Part shown: one piece after another, positions 34,481 to 46,144 of the stretch | How the letters are laid out: each line of letters begins with the position of its first letter | How positions within the stretch are numbered: position 1 is the first letter of the stretch | NCBI GenBank assembly: GCA_027257055.1 | Contig: JAPVLO010000059.1 | Location: forward strand, 1,674,001-1,738,000 | Direction: 5' to 3' | Source: Cephalopachus bancanus | Taxonomy: Eukaryota > Chordata > Mammalia > Primates > Tarsiidae | DNA length: 64,000 bases | Program-made: the position numbers and the translations under genes | The notes under the pieces: generated by a model | What the model saw: only the letters and a program-made list of their open reading frames with translations | Told to the model about the DNA's origin: nothing | Database searches by the model: none

Positions 34481-35328
34481 AAGCCATGCTAATATAACAA
34501 CCACTTGTAATCTCTGAATACTAACAGTGGGCCTTTCAAACGGGGGTATGGGCAGGGGAGGGAGGTGAAAGATTTTAACATGTAAAAAGTTGCTATTGGC
34601 AACACAGCACTTCCTCTGAGAGGTACTGGAGAGCCTTCCACAAGACATGGAATGTATTTCACCTTTTCGGGTAAAGTAGCTTTTAAGATGGGGTTTGATT
34701 TGTGACATATTAGATTAAACTGCAGCATTTCTAATGGAAAAGCTTCAGAGGGCAGGAGTGAGTGATACATTGTCATTTTTCCACTCCTGCATGAGGAACC
34801 TTGAGTGCTAATGAGATCAGGTATGTCACAGCAACTCCCTCCACTTTTGCCACAGACTCCAGGTCAAAAGATTAAAAAAAAAAAATCTGGCTACTTTCTT
34901 GCTCACCTGGTACTTTCCACCATGTTCCCGACATATAAGATTTATGATAATTTACCTGAGGCAGGGCTTGTGGTCTTATTCCATTATTGTGATTAAGAAT
35001 GTTGCCAAAAATCTATTTCATATTTTCATAAGACAAGATTATTTATACAAAAAAACAAACTGAGAAAAATAAAATGAATGAGAGTTTTCAATATGTAGAA
35101 GGGGCAGAAAATTTATAAGGCTTGGGGACACTGCTGGTCTGAAAAAGCAGTGGGGGAGATACTATTCTGCTCTATTCTTTCCCCCAGAGAAGCTTGCTTA
35201 TTGATTAGACATGGAAAACTAACAAAGATTCAAGAGTCAGTTTGCCCTCTGAGTGAGGAAAACACCACTTCTGTTAAAGATTACACAGTGTCACAGTGAC
35301 ATCATTTATTATTAGGCTGTGCAAGGAG

Positions 35329-35329
<1 letters not shown>
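34481..35329. other. Unassigned sequence
   Basis: No recognised repeat or exon. Confidence 0.45.
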
Positions 35330-35364
<35 letters not shown>

Positions 35365-35366
35365 TC
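35330..35366. repeat. (TTTC)n microsatellite
   Basis: Nine uninterrupted TTTC units. Open frames on both strands run through it because the tract has no stops. Confidence 0.96.
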
Positions 35367-36180
35367 CATCTTAAGAGACTTTATGCTAGTCTTTGTACTA
35401 ATGGAAACCTTGGGAAGGAAAACAATAAGAATGTGTTTATCACCAATTATGTCCGTAGTCATACTGGGAACTATGAATGCTAACATTGAGAGCTTTAATA
35501 GAGACAACCAGATGGCACAAGAGGGTATCCAACAAGCCTCTACAGAAAGGTTTTGAGTTGAATCCACAGGCACCACCTGCTGGTATCCTGACACAACTGC
35601 CCATAGCATACAGTTCGCCTAATTTTCTTGAATCTGAGCTTCACAGACAGTTGGCTCAGCTGAACGTTATTAAATGCTTTCGATCTTCAACTTTGCTTAG
35701 AAATGGTCTTGGAGGGAAGGAAGAAGGTAATGCAGAGAGAGTAAACGGAAGTGAGTGGATGGCAAAGAAACAGCTACTCATTCAACAGAAGGGTGACTGT
35801 GCCTGAAAGGCATATGGAGGTTTCCCAAATCCATCTATCAGTGAAAAGGCATAAGTGTAATCTTCGCTTTCTTTCCCGTCTTTTTTTCCCTTTCCCTCCT
35901 GGAGAGAGATGATGGAATCTGAGAAAGCAGAAAGTGAAAGGGTTGGATGTCTTGTGGAGGTGGGTGATAATGGCAGTGTGCCCCACAGCTGAAGGTGCAG
36001 GGCAGTGCAAGGAAGGGGTGCTGCATGCCATATCTAGTGTCTGATAAGGCAGAGAGATTGAGGGGTACAGAGGTGGTGGCACAGAAGGCTAATATTGGAC
36101 AAATGAGTGTATATATTGAGAATAATGGGCATCAAGTTTCTCCCTGTCTGAGCAGGCGTTCAGACATGTGGAAGGGAGAA
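35367..36180. other. Unassigned sequence
   Basis: No recognised feature. Frames at 35477-35806 and 35774-36082 lack family signatures. Confidence 0.45.
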
Positions 36181-37770
36181 AGACTTGATTTGAATTGGAA
36201 ATATTGATATGAACTTATGGGGCATATGTGTAAACAAAAACATACACAGAAATATGGAAATAATAAGTGTGGAGGGCATATAAAGAGAGGGGAACAAAAA
36301 AACCCCAGAATTATCTTTTGGAGGGCAGGCTCCTTATAGTACAGGCTTCCTCCACTAGGTAAGTGTTCTAGGAACCCATCAGCATCAATGTACTAGCTAG
36401 TGTAGTTGTGAAAGGCTGTATTGGGCTTCAGTGAATTTTTTTTTAGATTCTTTCAGAATGTTTGCCCATTATGGATGGGTGATTTATAAACACACTGGCC
36501 CACACCGCACTGAGTATTCAGCAGTTTTTGATCCAAAATGGCGTGACCTCCCACCCCGTGCTCCACCCTCCCTATTCACCCAATATTGCCCTGAAAGACT
36601 TTTTTTTTGGTTTCCCTGATGGAAAAAAAAAGTCCTCAAAGGGAAGCATTGTGCTGACATGGAAGAGGTGAAACAAAAAAGGCAGAAGCACTAAAAGGCG
36701 TCAAAATTGATGAGTTCAGAAATGATTTTGAGCAGTGGAAAAAGCATCTTGATAGGTGTACTGCATTAAACGAAGAATACTTTAAGGTTGACTGAAGTTT
36801 AAATTTGTAATAATAAATACACAATTTTTTAATAAATAAATTCCGAGTTTTCTTGGGTCTCCCCTTGTATATGCATGCATATATTTCCTAGCTCCGTGTG
36901 TTGGTTGGGTCTAGAAGCATTGACATCATAGGAGCAATAAGCACACCAAGCACCCAGATCTCAGTTTCTAAAATCTTCGTCTGCCGAAAGGAACTAAGGA
37001 TGCTTGGAGAAATGGCTGTCCCAAAGCTGAACAGCGAAAGTAGTAGGTTATCCTGGAGCATCTAATTTTGTGCCAGAATGTAAGGAAATGCTTAAAGAAT
37101 GGTGGGGAGACCTGGCACCAGGTGATCAAGTGGGGAGATAGTCAACATAGTTGCTGCCTAATGCAATACACTGAGAAGAACTCAGGATCATTTCTGTGGA
37201 ATTTCTGCCAAGAATACACATAAGAATACAGGACTTGAATCTAATAATGAAGAAATATTGGAGGTTCCAGATAAAGGATTATCTTATAGGGAAAAATTAA
37301 AAAGACCTATACTCTTTACAACAGGAAAATATGAGACAAAAAAAGATTGAAAAACTGTTCCAGATGGAAGGAAACTGTTGAAAAACAACAATTAAGTGCA
37401 ACACATATTTCTGGATAGGAGCCTAGAAAAGATAAAGAATCATTGTTGAGACAATCAGCAAAGTGTGAATAGGGCTGCAGGTAGAATGGTGGTGCTATAT
37501 CAGTGTTGATTCCCAACTCCAAGGGTTTTTATAGTAGTGATGTGAAAAGGGTCCTTGTTTTGGAAAGGTAGACACCTAAGGGGTGATGTGGATCATGTCA
37601 AAAAAAGAATTTATATCTATATCTGAGTGAAAAAGAATGAATATATTAAAATGTTAAAGGTTGGATAATCTGAGTAAAAGGGATATGACAGTTCTTGCCT
37701 CTCTTCTGTAGGTTTGAAACAGCTTTAAAATTAAAAATAAAAATAAAAAAAACTAAAAGTGTTGAGCTCT
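36180..37770 (+). mobile_element. L1 LINE 3' UTR (L1ME-like), split by a mariner
   Basis: Sense 3' UTR text: GGTTGGGTCTAGAAGCATTG, CTTGGAGAAATGGCTG, CAGAATGTAAGGAAATGC, GGATTATCTTATAGGG, CTATACTCTTTACAACAGG, GAAAAACTGTTCCAGATGG, GGTCCTTGTTTTGGAAAGG, then a GTAGGTTTGAAACAGC-A-rich 3' end at 37710-37770. The mariner at 36283-36867 sits inside it. The left limit is approximate. Confidence 0.72.
36283..36867 (+). pseudogene. Mariner transposon fossil 2 (transposase pseudogene)
   Basis: A 585-bp relative of the fossil at 29.5 kb, between TA at 36281-36282 and 36868-36869. The right end reversed reads CAAGGGGAGACCCAAGAAAA; the left end is AAGAGAGGGGAACAAAAAAA. It shares the internal junction GAATTATC...GGGCAGGCTCCTT with copy 1, then has its own rearranged segment, ACACCGCACTGAG, and Tyr-Ser-Pro-Asn at 36573-36584, so the third catalytic acid is Asn. 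Further on, CAGTGGAAAAAGCATCTTG and GAAGAATACTTT encode the C-terminal EQWKKHL and EEYF blocks. Inactive. Confidence 0.83.
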
Positions 37771-38499
37771 GAAAAAAAAAACGCTATAGTTTGAGGGGAA
37801 AAAATATGTTAAAGATGGTAAGAATTCCTCTGTGCTTTCTGAGATGTATACATCTAAAAGAAGACTCATTTAGGGGAAGAAGTGATCAGCAGGGATGCAA
37901 ATAAGAACAACCAAAGGAGGGCCAGGTGACGTTACTTAAGAAAAGGAAAGACAGATTCAGCATAAGAGAAGAGGGGAAGATGACTGGGTGTGTAAGCAAA
38001 AAAAATGATCACTAGATATTGGGAGAGAGGGAGAGCACACTCATAAGCAAGCAAACAATTCTCATAGGGAATGGAACTTTGGGAAAAGAAGGATGTTAGA
38101 AAAAACTGGAATAAATTTTGAAGTGTTATGTGTAACATAATCCTTCCATGTTTTCAAGACAACACCAATAACATCCACATTGTTCATCAACACCATTAGG
38201 GCATATGTATTTGTTTGCCTTGTTTGTTAGTTTGATTTAATGACAAATGTAATTGGTGCACAGGTGTCAGGTCAGCACAGGGCAGTCCTGAGAGAGTAGG
38301 CGCTCTTGGATTTCATATAAAAAGTGGCATAAAACATCTACATAAACAGCTCTAATACATGGTAGAAAAGAATAAGAAGGAGCCAACACACAGTGGTAGA
38401 CACAGAGTGAGAGAACTTCAGAAAATGGAAGGAAAGAGAAAATTCACACTCCTTGAGCTCCCTCCCTGAACCAGGAGGTGGGAATTCATCACAGAAATT
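37771..38499. other. Unassigned sequence
   Basis: No recognised feature. Confidence 0.45.
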
Positions 38500-38590
38500 G
38501 CAAGGTATTAAGGTACAATAATGAGCTAAGATCCTCCAGCTAGCAAATGGTAGAGCCAAGGCTGGACTGTAGTTCATGGGACCTCAAAGG
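38500..38590 (-). mobile_element. MIR fragment, antisense
   Basis: AGATCCTCCAGCTAGCAAATG and GGTAGAGCCAAGGCTGGACTG fit the antisense MIR segment around the B box. Confidence 0.55.
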
Positions 38591-38639
38591 TCATTTTAAT
38601 TTGACCACAGTAGGCTACCTTCTGCCTGACTTGAAGAAG

Positions 38640-38830
38640 AGGGGAAGAGGGAAGGACTTCTCACAGCAAAGGCTTCATAGAAGTGGCACTGAGCAGAAAC
38701 TTGAGGTAGGGCTTGACTGGCTGGCAGAATGAGAAGAATGAACTCTGGGCAGAAGGTGAAGTAAGCACCAGTACATGGAAATGAGGAAGCATGAGTGGTA
38801 GTATGGGGGCAGTGTAATCTATTTCAAAGA
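38640..38830 (-). mobile_element. L2 LINE fragment, antisense
   Basis: AAGGCTTCATAGAAGTGGCAC, GAGCAGAAACTTGAGG, CTCTGGGCAGAAGGTGAAG, GGAAATGAGGAAGCATGAG run as the reverse complement of L2. Confidence 0.65.
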
Positions 38831-39934
38831 TGGCTAAAGTACAAGATGATCCATTCCATGGCAGATATGGACACCAAGACCATGCACAAAGATGATGCGA
38901 ATGAGAAAGAGAAAACCATCAATGACTGGGAAGCTGTGGGACAGACAGCATTGGCAACACTTCTGTGTCCCACTCTCATGCTCTGAAGTTTGAGGTCAAC
39001 CCCATGTGGGCACAAACTCACAGGGAAACATTTATTTTTAGATGTCATTTTAAGGAAGGCGGTGCCTGAAAGACCAAAGGACTCAGTGCAAAATTTCAGG
39101 GTGCTATTTTTTGAAACTGCAGAAGCTTCCAGTTTGGATACATTTTCTTAAAAATTTCCCCCATCACTATTAGCACTTCTGCTGAATAATCACATCTCTA
39201 AAAATATTCCCTCCTTGATAGTACACAAATGAGGTCTCTTCACCAAGGAGGATCAAGAAATGGAAGATGATGAATTGCAAATCAGTCATAACTTATGCAG
39301 ATATTCTACTGAAAACTACATTTATCACCTTTTCCAAATAGCACCACATGAATTTCCTTAAAGTACAAGATGTCTGTTTTCATGAATTGGACCTTAATTT
39401 ATTTATCTAATCAATATATTTTTATGCCAAAAAGTCAAATAGTAAACAAGGTAGTTGAGAAATTATGAACTAAAAGAACATGAAACATGGTACTCAGAAG
39501 AAAAAAAATGAAATTGCCAAATATGTACATTTTCTATGGCCTTTGTTCTGTCTTAAAGGTGTTTTTTCCCAAAGGACTCTGTGATGTAACTTGCCCTAGT
39601 CATGATGACTATGAACACAAGAATGCCAGATTATCATGAGTTACCTTTGGAAAAAAACAAACAAATTTGCAACTGGTATTACAGTGAACCCTGCCAGCTA
39701 TAGACACTATGACTAATGAACAGAGAGCAATATTTTCCACAGCATAATCCTAACAGCAATCAGACACCTGAAGACCAGTGGCCATCCAGCAAAACTCAAT
39801 TGCTATTTATATGAGTTATCTAGGTCAAATGTCACCCTTTTTCTTAGCATTCTATTTGTAGAAGAGCAGACAGAGAAAGGTAAAAAGGCCTTGTTTGACT
39901 CTGGGGGTTTTGGCTAGGTATTTAAATATGCCTT
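38831..39934. other. Unassigned sequence
   Basis: No recognised repeat or exon. Confidence 0.45.
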
Positions 39935-39936
39935 TC

Positions 39937-40432
39937 TTAGGCTAGGTTCCTCTAAAGCAAACCCTGAAAACAAGACTGTAAAAGCAAGTAGTTGATTTAG
40001 AAGGCTATTTCAAAAATCACCAGTAGTGGAATAAGGAAGTAAGATTGGGAGAGAAGTCTTCAAAATGTGTCTTACCAAGCAGGTTATTGCTGTGGGAGAG
40101 AGGAACTCAATTTCACTGGGAAACAGTATGGATATGTTTCACAGTTGTTCTACTGAAGGAGCAAAGGAGCCTGGACGCTTACCCACCAACTTCCATTAGT
40201 CATTGGTGATGACTGCTACCAAGGAGAGGTAGGGTACTGGGTGGGGAGGATTAAATTCCCAGAACTTTCAGTTTACTTTATAGTGCATGCAGACAGAATG
40301 GACACATGGTTAGAAAAAGCCAACAGCCAGAATGTCATAGTGATTACAGATGGAAGCCAAGGGTCAAACTGTAGAGGAAGAGCACCTGTCCACGGGATAT
40401 GGGCAGTATACTGACAACATCTGCCACAGGGA
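39937..40432 (+). mobile_element. Old LTR (ERVL-class-like)
   Basis: GGCTAGGTTCCTCTAAAGC, AGTAGTTGATTTAGAAGGC, CAGGTTATTGCTGTGGGAG, TTTCACAGTTGTTCTACTG, CTTACCCACCAACTTCC, GTCATTGGTGATGACTGC, CCAGAACTTTCAG and GTCCACGGGATATGGGCAG form a text I know as a common mammalian LTR, ending ACATCTGCCACA. I cannot fix the subfamily. Confidence 0.6.
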
Positions 40433-40739
40433 GATGCTTAGAAACCTGGTTCTACATTTGACTCCAAGCCAATACAGTCACCTAACCCCTCCCAATCTTA
40501 TCCAAGTATAAAGTCCTAATGACCACAGGATCATCAGATAGCCATTTCAGGATCGGCTTTGAGGTGTACAATAGTCCTTAGACTATTCCAGTGCTCATTA
40601 ATGTCTCACAAAACAAGTCATCTAAATTATATGAGCCTTGGTCTAGTTAACTGCTTAAAGGACACAAAACTTGGTTTTTCCTAAAGAGAAAAGTCATGAT
40701 GCTGCATAAGAAGGGAAAAAGTGCCTGCAACGTATAACT

Positions 40740-40975
40740 TACTTGCTGTCATGTAACTCCACAGCATCTTACACATCTCCTTCCAATACCATTCATCACA
40801 TTTGTAATTATTTCTTTTTCACTATCTGTCTTCTCTGAGAGGCCATAAGCTCAACAAGGCCAGAGACCATATATGAGCAATCACAGCTCTACTCCCTGGG
40901 TCTAGTTCATAATAGGTACTCACTCAATACTTTTGAATGCAAAAATAAATGAATGAATGAACATTATTACTGTCA
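40740..40975 (+). mobile_element. L2 LINE 3' end
   Basis: CACTATCTGTCTTCTC, GGCCATAAGCTCAACAAGGCC, CTCCCTGGGTCTAGTTCATAA, TAGGTACTCACTCAATAC, ending in AAATGAATGAATGAA. The terminal repeat is the typical L2 (ATGA)n-like end. Confidence 0.82.
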
Positions 40976-41174
40976 TCCAGCAGGCAAAATGAATGACATA
41001 AGTGAGGATCTGGATTGCTGAAGTAACTTCCTGAAAATGAGAAAAAACGTGCTTCTTTCTCCAGGCAGATAAAGCTCTGAGCCAGTGCTCGCTGCTTCAT
41101 CAAAGGACTGCAGCTGGAAGTGTAGCTCCTGCTCACCCACGGGCATGGTACCTGTGGTAGTCCTAAGAGTAGTA

Positions 41175-41545
41175 TACTGATATTTCTAGTTTATCTTCTT
41201 CCTGTTGAATGAAAGGATTGCCCTTTTCCACTCCCTTGAAATTAGATGTGGCCATGTGGCCTGCTGTGGTCAATGAATGAAAACAGAAATGAACCCATTC
41301 TATGTAGAAACCTTTAAGAATGAGTGCACAGTTTACCACATTCTGTTCTCTCTGCCATAATAACCAGCAGTATCTCAGATGGTAGAGCAGCGATCAGCCT
41401 ATAATCCTAAAATGAAGGTGACATATTACAGAGCGTCCATTTAACCCACAAGAGATTTGTGGCATAAGTTAGAAATATACTTTTGTTGTTTAAATATTGG
41501 GGTTGTTTGTTACTGTATCATACCTAGCCCACTCTGACTGATACA
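41175..41545 (+). mobile_element. MaLR-type LTR (MLT1-like)
   Basis: GATGTGGCCATGTGGCC, GTGGTCAATGAATG, CACATTCTGTTCTCTCTGCC, TTTTGTTGTTTAAATATTGG, GGGTTGTTTGTTACTG, end TCTGACTGATAC. Solitary sense LTR. Confidence 0.78.
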
Positions 41546-42915
41546 GTGCACAGCCTGCAGCCCTATATTCAGTGACCTGGGCAGTTTAATATGACATGCA
41601 AATTATTTCTTCTCATGAACTGCTGTTTGTTCATACCATACCCTCATGTGTGCATTATCTTCTCTCTGTACACAATATGACCTTCTAACAAGCACCGCTT
41701 TTCTGTGTAGGGAGGAAGGTAGAGAGGGCACTTGGGCTTAACCACTTTTGCCTGCAAAGGCCCTTCTGAAATTGTATGAAGAAGAAAAAAAAAAGCATTC
41801 TGTATACTGTTCATTTAGAAGGGAGGCCTAATTCTTCTACTCTCCTATAATCTCCAGAGCAATTCTTCACCATCAAGGCCACCTCTCCCCAGGGAGCCAG
41901 AGCTCCAGGCTCATAATTAGTTGTATTACTACTACTATCACTACTAATTAACGATCCACACTCAGCTTAAATTGAAAACTGACTCCTCCATTCTAAGTCA
42001 AATAGATAGTTCCCTATTTCCAAACTGTATACTTCATCTTAATAGTATAATTTTCATTTCATTAAAAAAAGGAAAAAAGACAAAAATCAAGAAATGACAT
42101 TCTTTAAACTAGTGAGTTAGTTTATCAAAATTAAAAGCATAAAAAATTAATAATGTAAGATTAGTATTATTAGAGAAATACATTCAATCTTATATTTAAA
42201 TACAATTCTTTTAAACCATAGCTGTCATCATAAAAATGTTAATAGTATTTAAACATAAATCCTTCTCCCCATGAAGTAAGAATCATCATGCAGGCACGTT
42301 TGCTATTCTATTCACTTTAGAGATGCTGCCTAGTAGAGCATTTTAACGTAAGCCTTGTCAGTGTTAATCCTAATGTCTGATGCTGAGATGTGTGTTATAT
42401 TACATTATGTAACTGAAAAACAGGAAGCCTTTGTGTTGGATTGCAGGCTGAAATAATGACCTCCTCTTGGAGCCAGGGCCTGGGATATAATGAGGTGGCA
42501 AATGGGATTCTAGGTCAGCACCTCTGCAAGACTTAAAAGGAACCAGATCTTTTGTTAAGACCCATTCACTCACTCACAGAATGCTTTTGCCCCTCACAAT
42601 CTACTATGGATTGCAAAGAAGAGTAAGCAAGAGAAAAAGTCTTGAGTCACAAGGAGGTTTTACCAGCCTTGCTTTGGATTCAGACAGACAGTGGTAGAAA
42701 TGAACCCAGCCACTCCTTCACCACCATTACCCATAGTCTGGGGCGATGATGTTCAAACTGTATTTATCAAATTCAGGGTGGAGTGCAGTGAGAGAGGCAG
42801 AGTGGGTTCAGTACCTTCTCTTCTCTCCCTGCAACCAGAGTGGTTCCACTTACATCTGTTTTATATATCAGAGGTCTATGAAAGGTGGCATATGAAATAT
42901 GGTTCTCTGTTAAAA
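41546..42915. other. Repeat-poor stretch, no gene seen
   Basis: No repeat family recognised. AT-rich with clustered ATTA/TAAT cores around 41930-42230. No exon could be supported; the frame at 42691-42918 has no signature. Confidence 0.4.
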
Positions 42916-42917
42916 TA

Positions 42918-43560
42918 ATTCATTAATTCAACAAGTATTTACTAGGCACAGACACTAAACCCCTGAATAAATTAGGACATTACAGAGAGTGATAGATGGT
43001 ACAGAGACAAGCAAGCATGGTTATGAGCTAGAGAATCTGGAACAGGGGCTATTTGCAATACAGAGGATAGGGAAAGCTTCAACTGAAGGGGTGGAAACTG
43101 ACACATGAATAGGCAGAAACAGCCAGCTATGTGAGATTCAGGGGAGAGTCATTCCAGCAAGGAAAAGTTACCAGAACAGATTGCCCAAGGCAGGAACAAG
43201 TTCAGCATTTCCAGGAGAAAGAGGGTTATTTGACACTGTAGTTTGGCGAGTGAAGAGAGGCATGAAAAAGATGAGTGGGGTAGATCATCCAGAGCCTTGT
43301 GGACTCAAAAAGGGGGGTTTGTCATGTTGCAGTGATTGGAAACCAGTGGAAGGTTCACAACAGCAACATGACAAAAATAAAAGTTTTCCGAGTTCTTCTA
43401 TGGCAAATAGACTCTTGGGCACAAAAATATAAGCTGGAGGATCAACAAGAAAGGACTGCCAGAATTTTTCAGGCAAGAGAAAATGAGACTGGAAGAGAGA
43501 TGGAAGAGTGAAGATGGTGGAAATTATTTGGTTGTGGAATGTTTAAAGGTAAATCTGATG
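42918..43560 (-). mobile_element. L2 LINE, long antisense copy
   Basis: Begins as the reverse complement of the L2 3' end (ATTCATTAATTCAACAAG, TATTTACTAGGCACAGAC), continues AGAGTCATTCCAGCAAGG, CCAAGGCAGGAACAAGTTC, CATCCAGAGCCTTGTGG, GATTGGAAACCAGTGGAAGG. The order matches a single diverged L2 of about 640 bp. Confidence 0.8.
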
Positions 43561-44740
43561 GATCTTGATGATGATTTGAAGTCACTAAGCATGATTTGAG
43601 AAGGGGAGTATGGAACTTGATGTATGGGGGAAGGAGGAAGAGGGACAGTGCTTAGGGAGAAAAAAAAATTGCCCTGTTTATAAATCACTTCTGGCCAACT
43701 GATTTACCAAGGATCAGCACAGTATCTTTGGGTTGAGACCAGAGTGTTTGCCACTGTGTCTCCAGAACTGGCTGAACATTTAAGAAGGTTTTACAGTACT
43801 ACTGTTGGGCTTCTTCATGTTTATATTACCTATTCTCATCCTTCACTTAAAGGAGGTCACAGACTGAGTATTCTCTAATTTTTTGCTTCCTATGATAAAT
43901 AAGGGGTCGTGAATTTTATTAACGTAGGATTGCATTTTTTTCTTCATTCACAACCATGCTATATAAATAGCATCCAATTAGTTAAAAGACTACAAATTAT
44001 ACCATCAGAGCAATGTATGGTGAAATCTGACGGCTCTAATTATCTTAATAATCAGCAGAACCACTCTCAACCTAATAAGAGAATGAGTCATTAATGGTAG
44101 TTTATAAAGATTCTCTTTGTTTGTTATGGAGTTTGCCCTTCCTGTGTTAAAATTTGGACACACCTTCTACGTGACTTAAAAAGAATGATTTCTAAGAAGT
44201 TACTGAAGCAATATAAGATCAAAACATAAGTAATAACGACATTCATTCCCAATCAGTATCAGTGAAAGTAATTTACCGCAGAACACATAATTAAGTTATA
44301 AATGAAATCTCAAGGCAGAAATTGCTCCCCGTTTAAGATTTCTCATTGTCCAAACACTCAGAAATGAGAAGAGGGATTTTCTCATTCTGATCTTAAATCT
44401 ATCACTGAAATCGTGACTTCACTTGTAGTTATGCAATTTGTTTTATTTTGTGGTTATTTTACCTCCCATCCTCCCTCCATTTTATCCCCCTGTGTGATTA
44501 CTTTAATCTTTTTATCTAGAACAAGAGGAGCTCTATTCACTTCACGTTTTTGGTATGCCCCAGCTAAAGAAAATGATTGTGTGATTCAAAATTGGTCTAA
44601 AAATCAGGATCAATAGGCCCTAGACTTTTAAGCATTTCACTCAAAATTTAGGGACAAAATCCTCTCCCTACCTCCACCAGAAGATACATGCCCACCAGCA
44701 CAAGTCATAAGATAAACCCATTGTGATCAGAATGCAGGAT
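43561..44740. other. Unassigned sequence
   Basis: No recognised repeat or exon. Confidence 0.45.
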
Positions 44741-44744
44741 GGTA

Positions 44745-44840
44745 AACCAGGTTAGAGTGTATCCACTTTAATAATCTCTTGTTACAAATGAAGAAACTGA
44801 GTCCAAGAAAAAATATAAGGATGTAGGTGTCACACAAAGC
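44745..44840 (-). mobile_element. MIR fragment, antisense
   Basis: CTCTTGTTACAAATGAAGAAAC, CTGAGTCCAAGAAAA and GTGTCACACAAAGCTG fit the antisense MIR core. Confidence 0.55.
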
Positions 44841-45714
44841 TGGGGACAGTCTGGAGAGGCTAAAACTCAACATGTTTTTCTCTTAACTAATATTATTTTA
44901 CGCTTAGTAAATGAACTGCTGCAGAAACATTAAAAAAAAAAACCTTATATATCTTTCCATTGTGTTATGGCATAATAAACATGATCCTACCAGAAGAGTT
45001 AATGTCAGCAATTTTAAAAATAAAGTTTTCTCAAAGATTCAATACACTTATCAAGTGACCCCATTCAACCCCTGTACTGCAGTACCTAAAACGTCAAACT
45101 TCTCTGCAAACATGTTTTCTGGATTCTAAAGCAGGGAGATTAATGCTATTCCATTTCCTATTCACAGTATAATCACTGTGAAGGAATAAGATTAGTATTG
45201 TGCCATTTCCACATAGAAAAAAAATTGTTTTCTCCATGTGACTGTCAGAGTATGTCAAAAATGATAATGGGGAATGTGTAATACAAGGTATTGCTTCTTA
45301 TCAACGTATTGTGAGAAGAAAATTAGCTCAAGTATCCCTTGATATAGAAAGCAGATATGAGGTCTTGAATCATGTCATCCTGCTATCAATATTGTTTTGT
45401 TACAAGTCAGTTTATGCTCCCTGGGTATACATGGTTTCAGTGCCTTTTTCTGACGGTAATACAGAACCTAAACAAATATTACTCTAGCCGTCAATACCAA
45501 CAAATATTAAATGCAAACTCTACTCCTGAACTCAATGGCATTCAGAAACTCAAAATAAAGTCCTTTGGATGCCCCCTCCATCTCTTCTGTCTGCTTTTCT
45601 ATGGGTGTTGAGCTAATTTCCTGCTCATCTTGGTGTGGTGGGTGGGGGTTAGAGGAGAAGGTAGACAATTTTAGCCATTTCTAGGCTTAAATTATTGCTC
45701 ATTGAACCAAGATT
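44841..45714. other. Unassigned sequence
   Basis: No recognised feature. Confidence 0.45.
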
Positions 45715-45728
45715 GAAGAAGGAGACAG

Positions 45729-46130
45729 GCCAGGCTTGGTGGCTCAGCCTGTAATCCCAGCACTTTGGGAGGTTGAGGTGAATGAATTGTCTGAGCCCTC
45801 GGGTTCAAGACCAGTCCAGGCAACTTAGTGAGACCTCGTCTCTACAATAAATAAAAACTGAGCCAGGCATGGTAGTGCACATCTGTAGTTCCAGCTACTT
45901 GGAAGGATGAGGTGGAAGGATTGCCAGATTCCAGCAGGTCGATGCTGGGGTGGCCATGAGCATGCCACTGCACTCCAGCCTGGGTGATGGAGTGAGATTC
46001 CAGTTCAAAAAAAAAGAAGAAGAAGAAAAGAAGAAGAGGAGGAGGAGGAAGAAGAAGGAGGAGGAGGAGGAGGAGGAGGAGAAGGAGAAGGAGAGGAGAA
46101 GAAGGAAAAGAAGAAGGAGAAGAAGAAGGA
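45729..46130 (+). mobile_element. Dimeric Alu-type SINE with expanded purine tail
   Basis: GGCCAGGCTTGGTGGCTCAG, CACTTTGGGAGGTTGAGG, GGTTCAAGACCAGTCC (B box), linker CTACAATAAATAAAAAC, right arm, TTCCAGTTCAAAAAAAAAG, then about 120 bases of GAA/GGA repeats. The exact 14-bp duplication GAAGAAGGAGACAG at 45715-45728 and 46131-46144 encloses both SINE and purine tract, so the tract lies within the insertion and probably grew from its A tail. Confidence 0.93.
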
Positions 46131-46141
46131 GAAGAAGGAGA
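46007..46141. repeat. Homopurine (GAA/GGA)n tract
   Basis: About 135 bases of only A and G, made of AAG, GAG and GGA triplets, able in principle to form triplex DNA. Open frames on both strands here encode runs of Glu/Lys/Arg or Ser/Phe/Leu and are compositional artefacts. Confidence 0.95.
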
Positions 46142-46144
46142 CAG

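Noticed and set aside
35274..35609. 111-codon frame with Lys/Glu repeats
   Set aside because: It is extended by the stop-free (TTTC)n microsatellite.
38340..38577. Candidate coding segment on the minus strand
   Set aside because: It overlaps MIR-derived text at its 5' side and has no domain or splice support.
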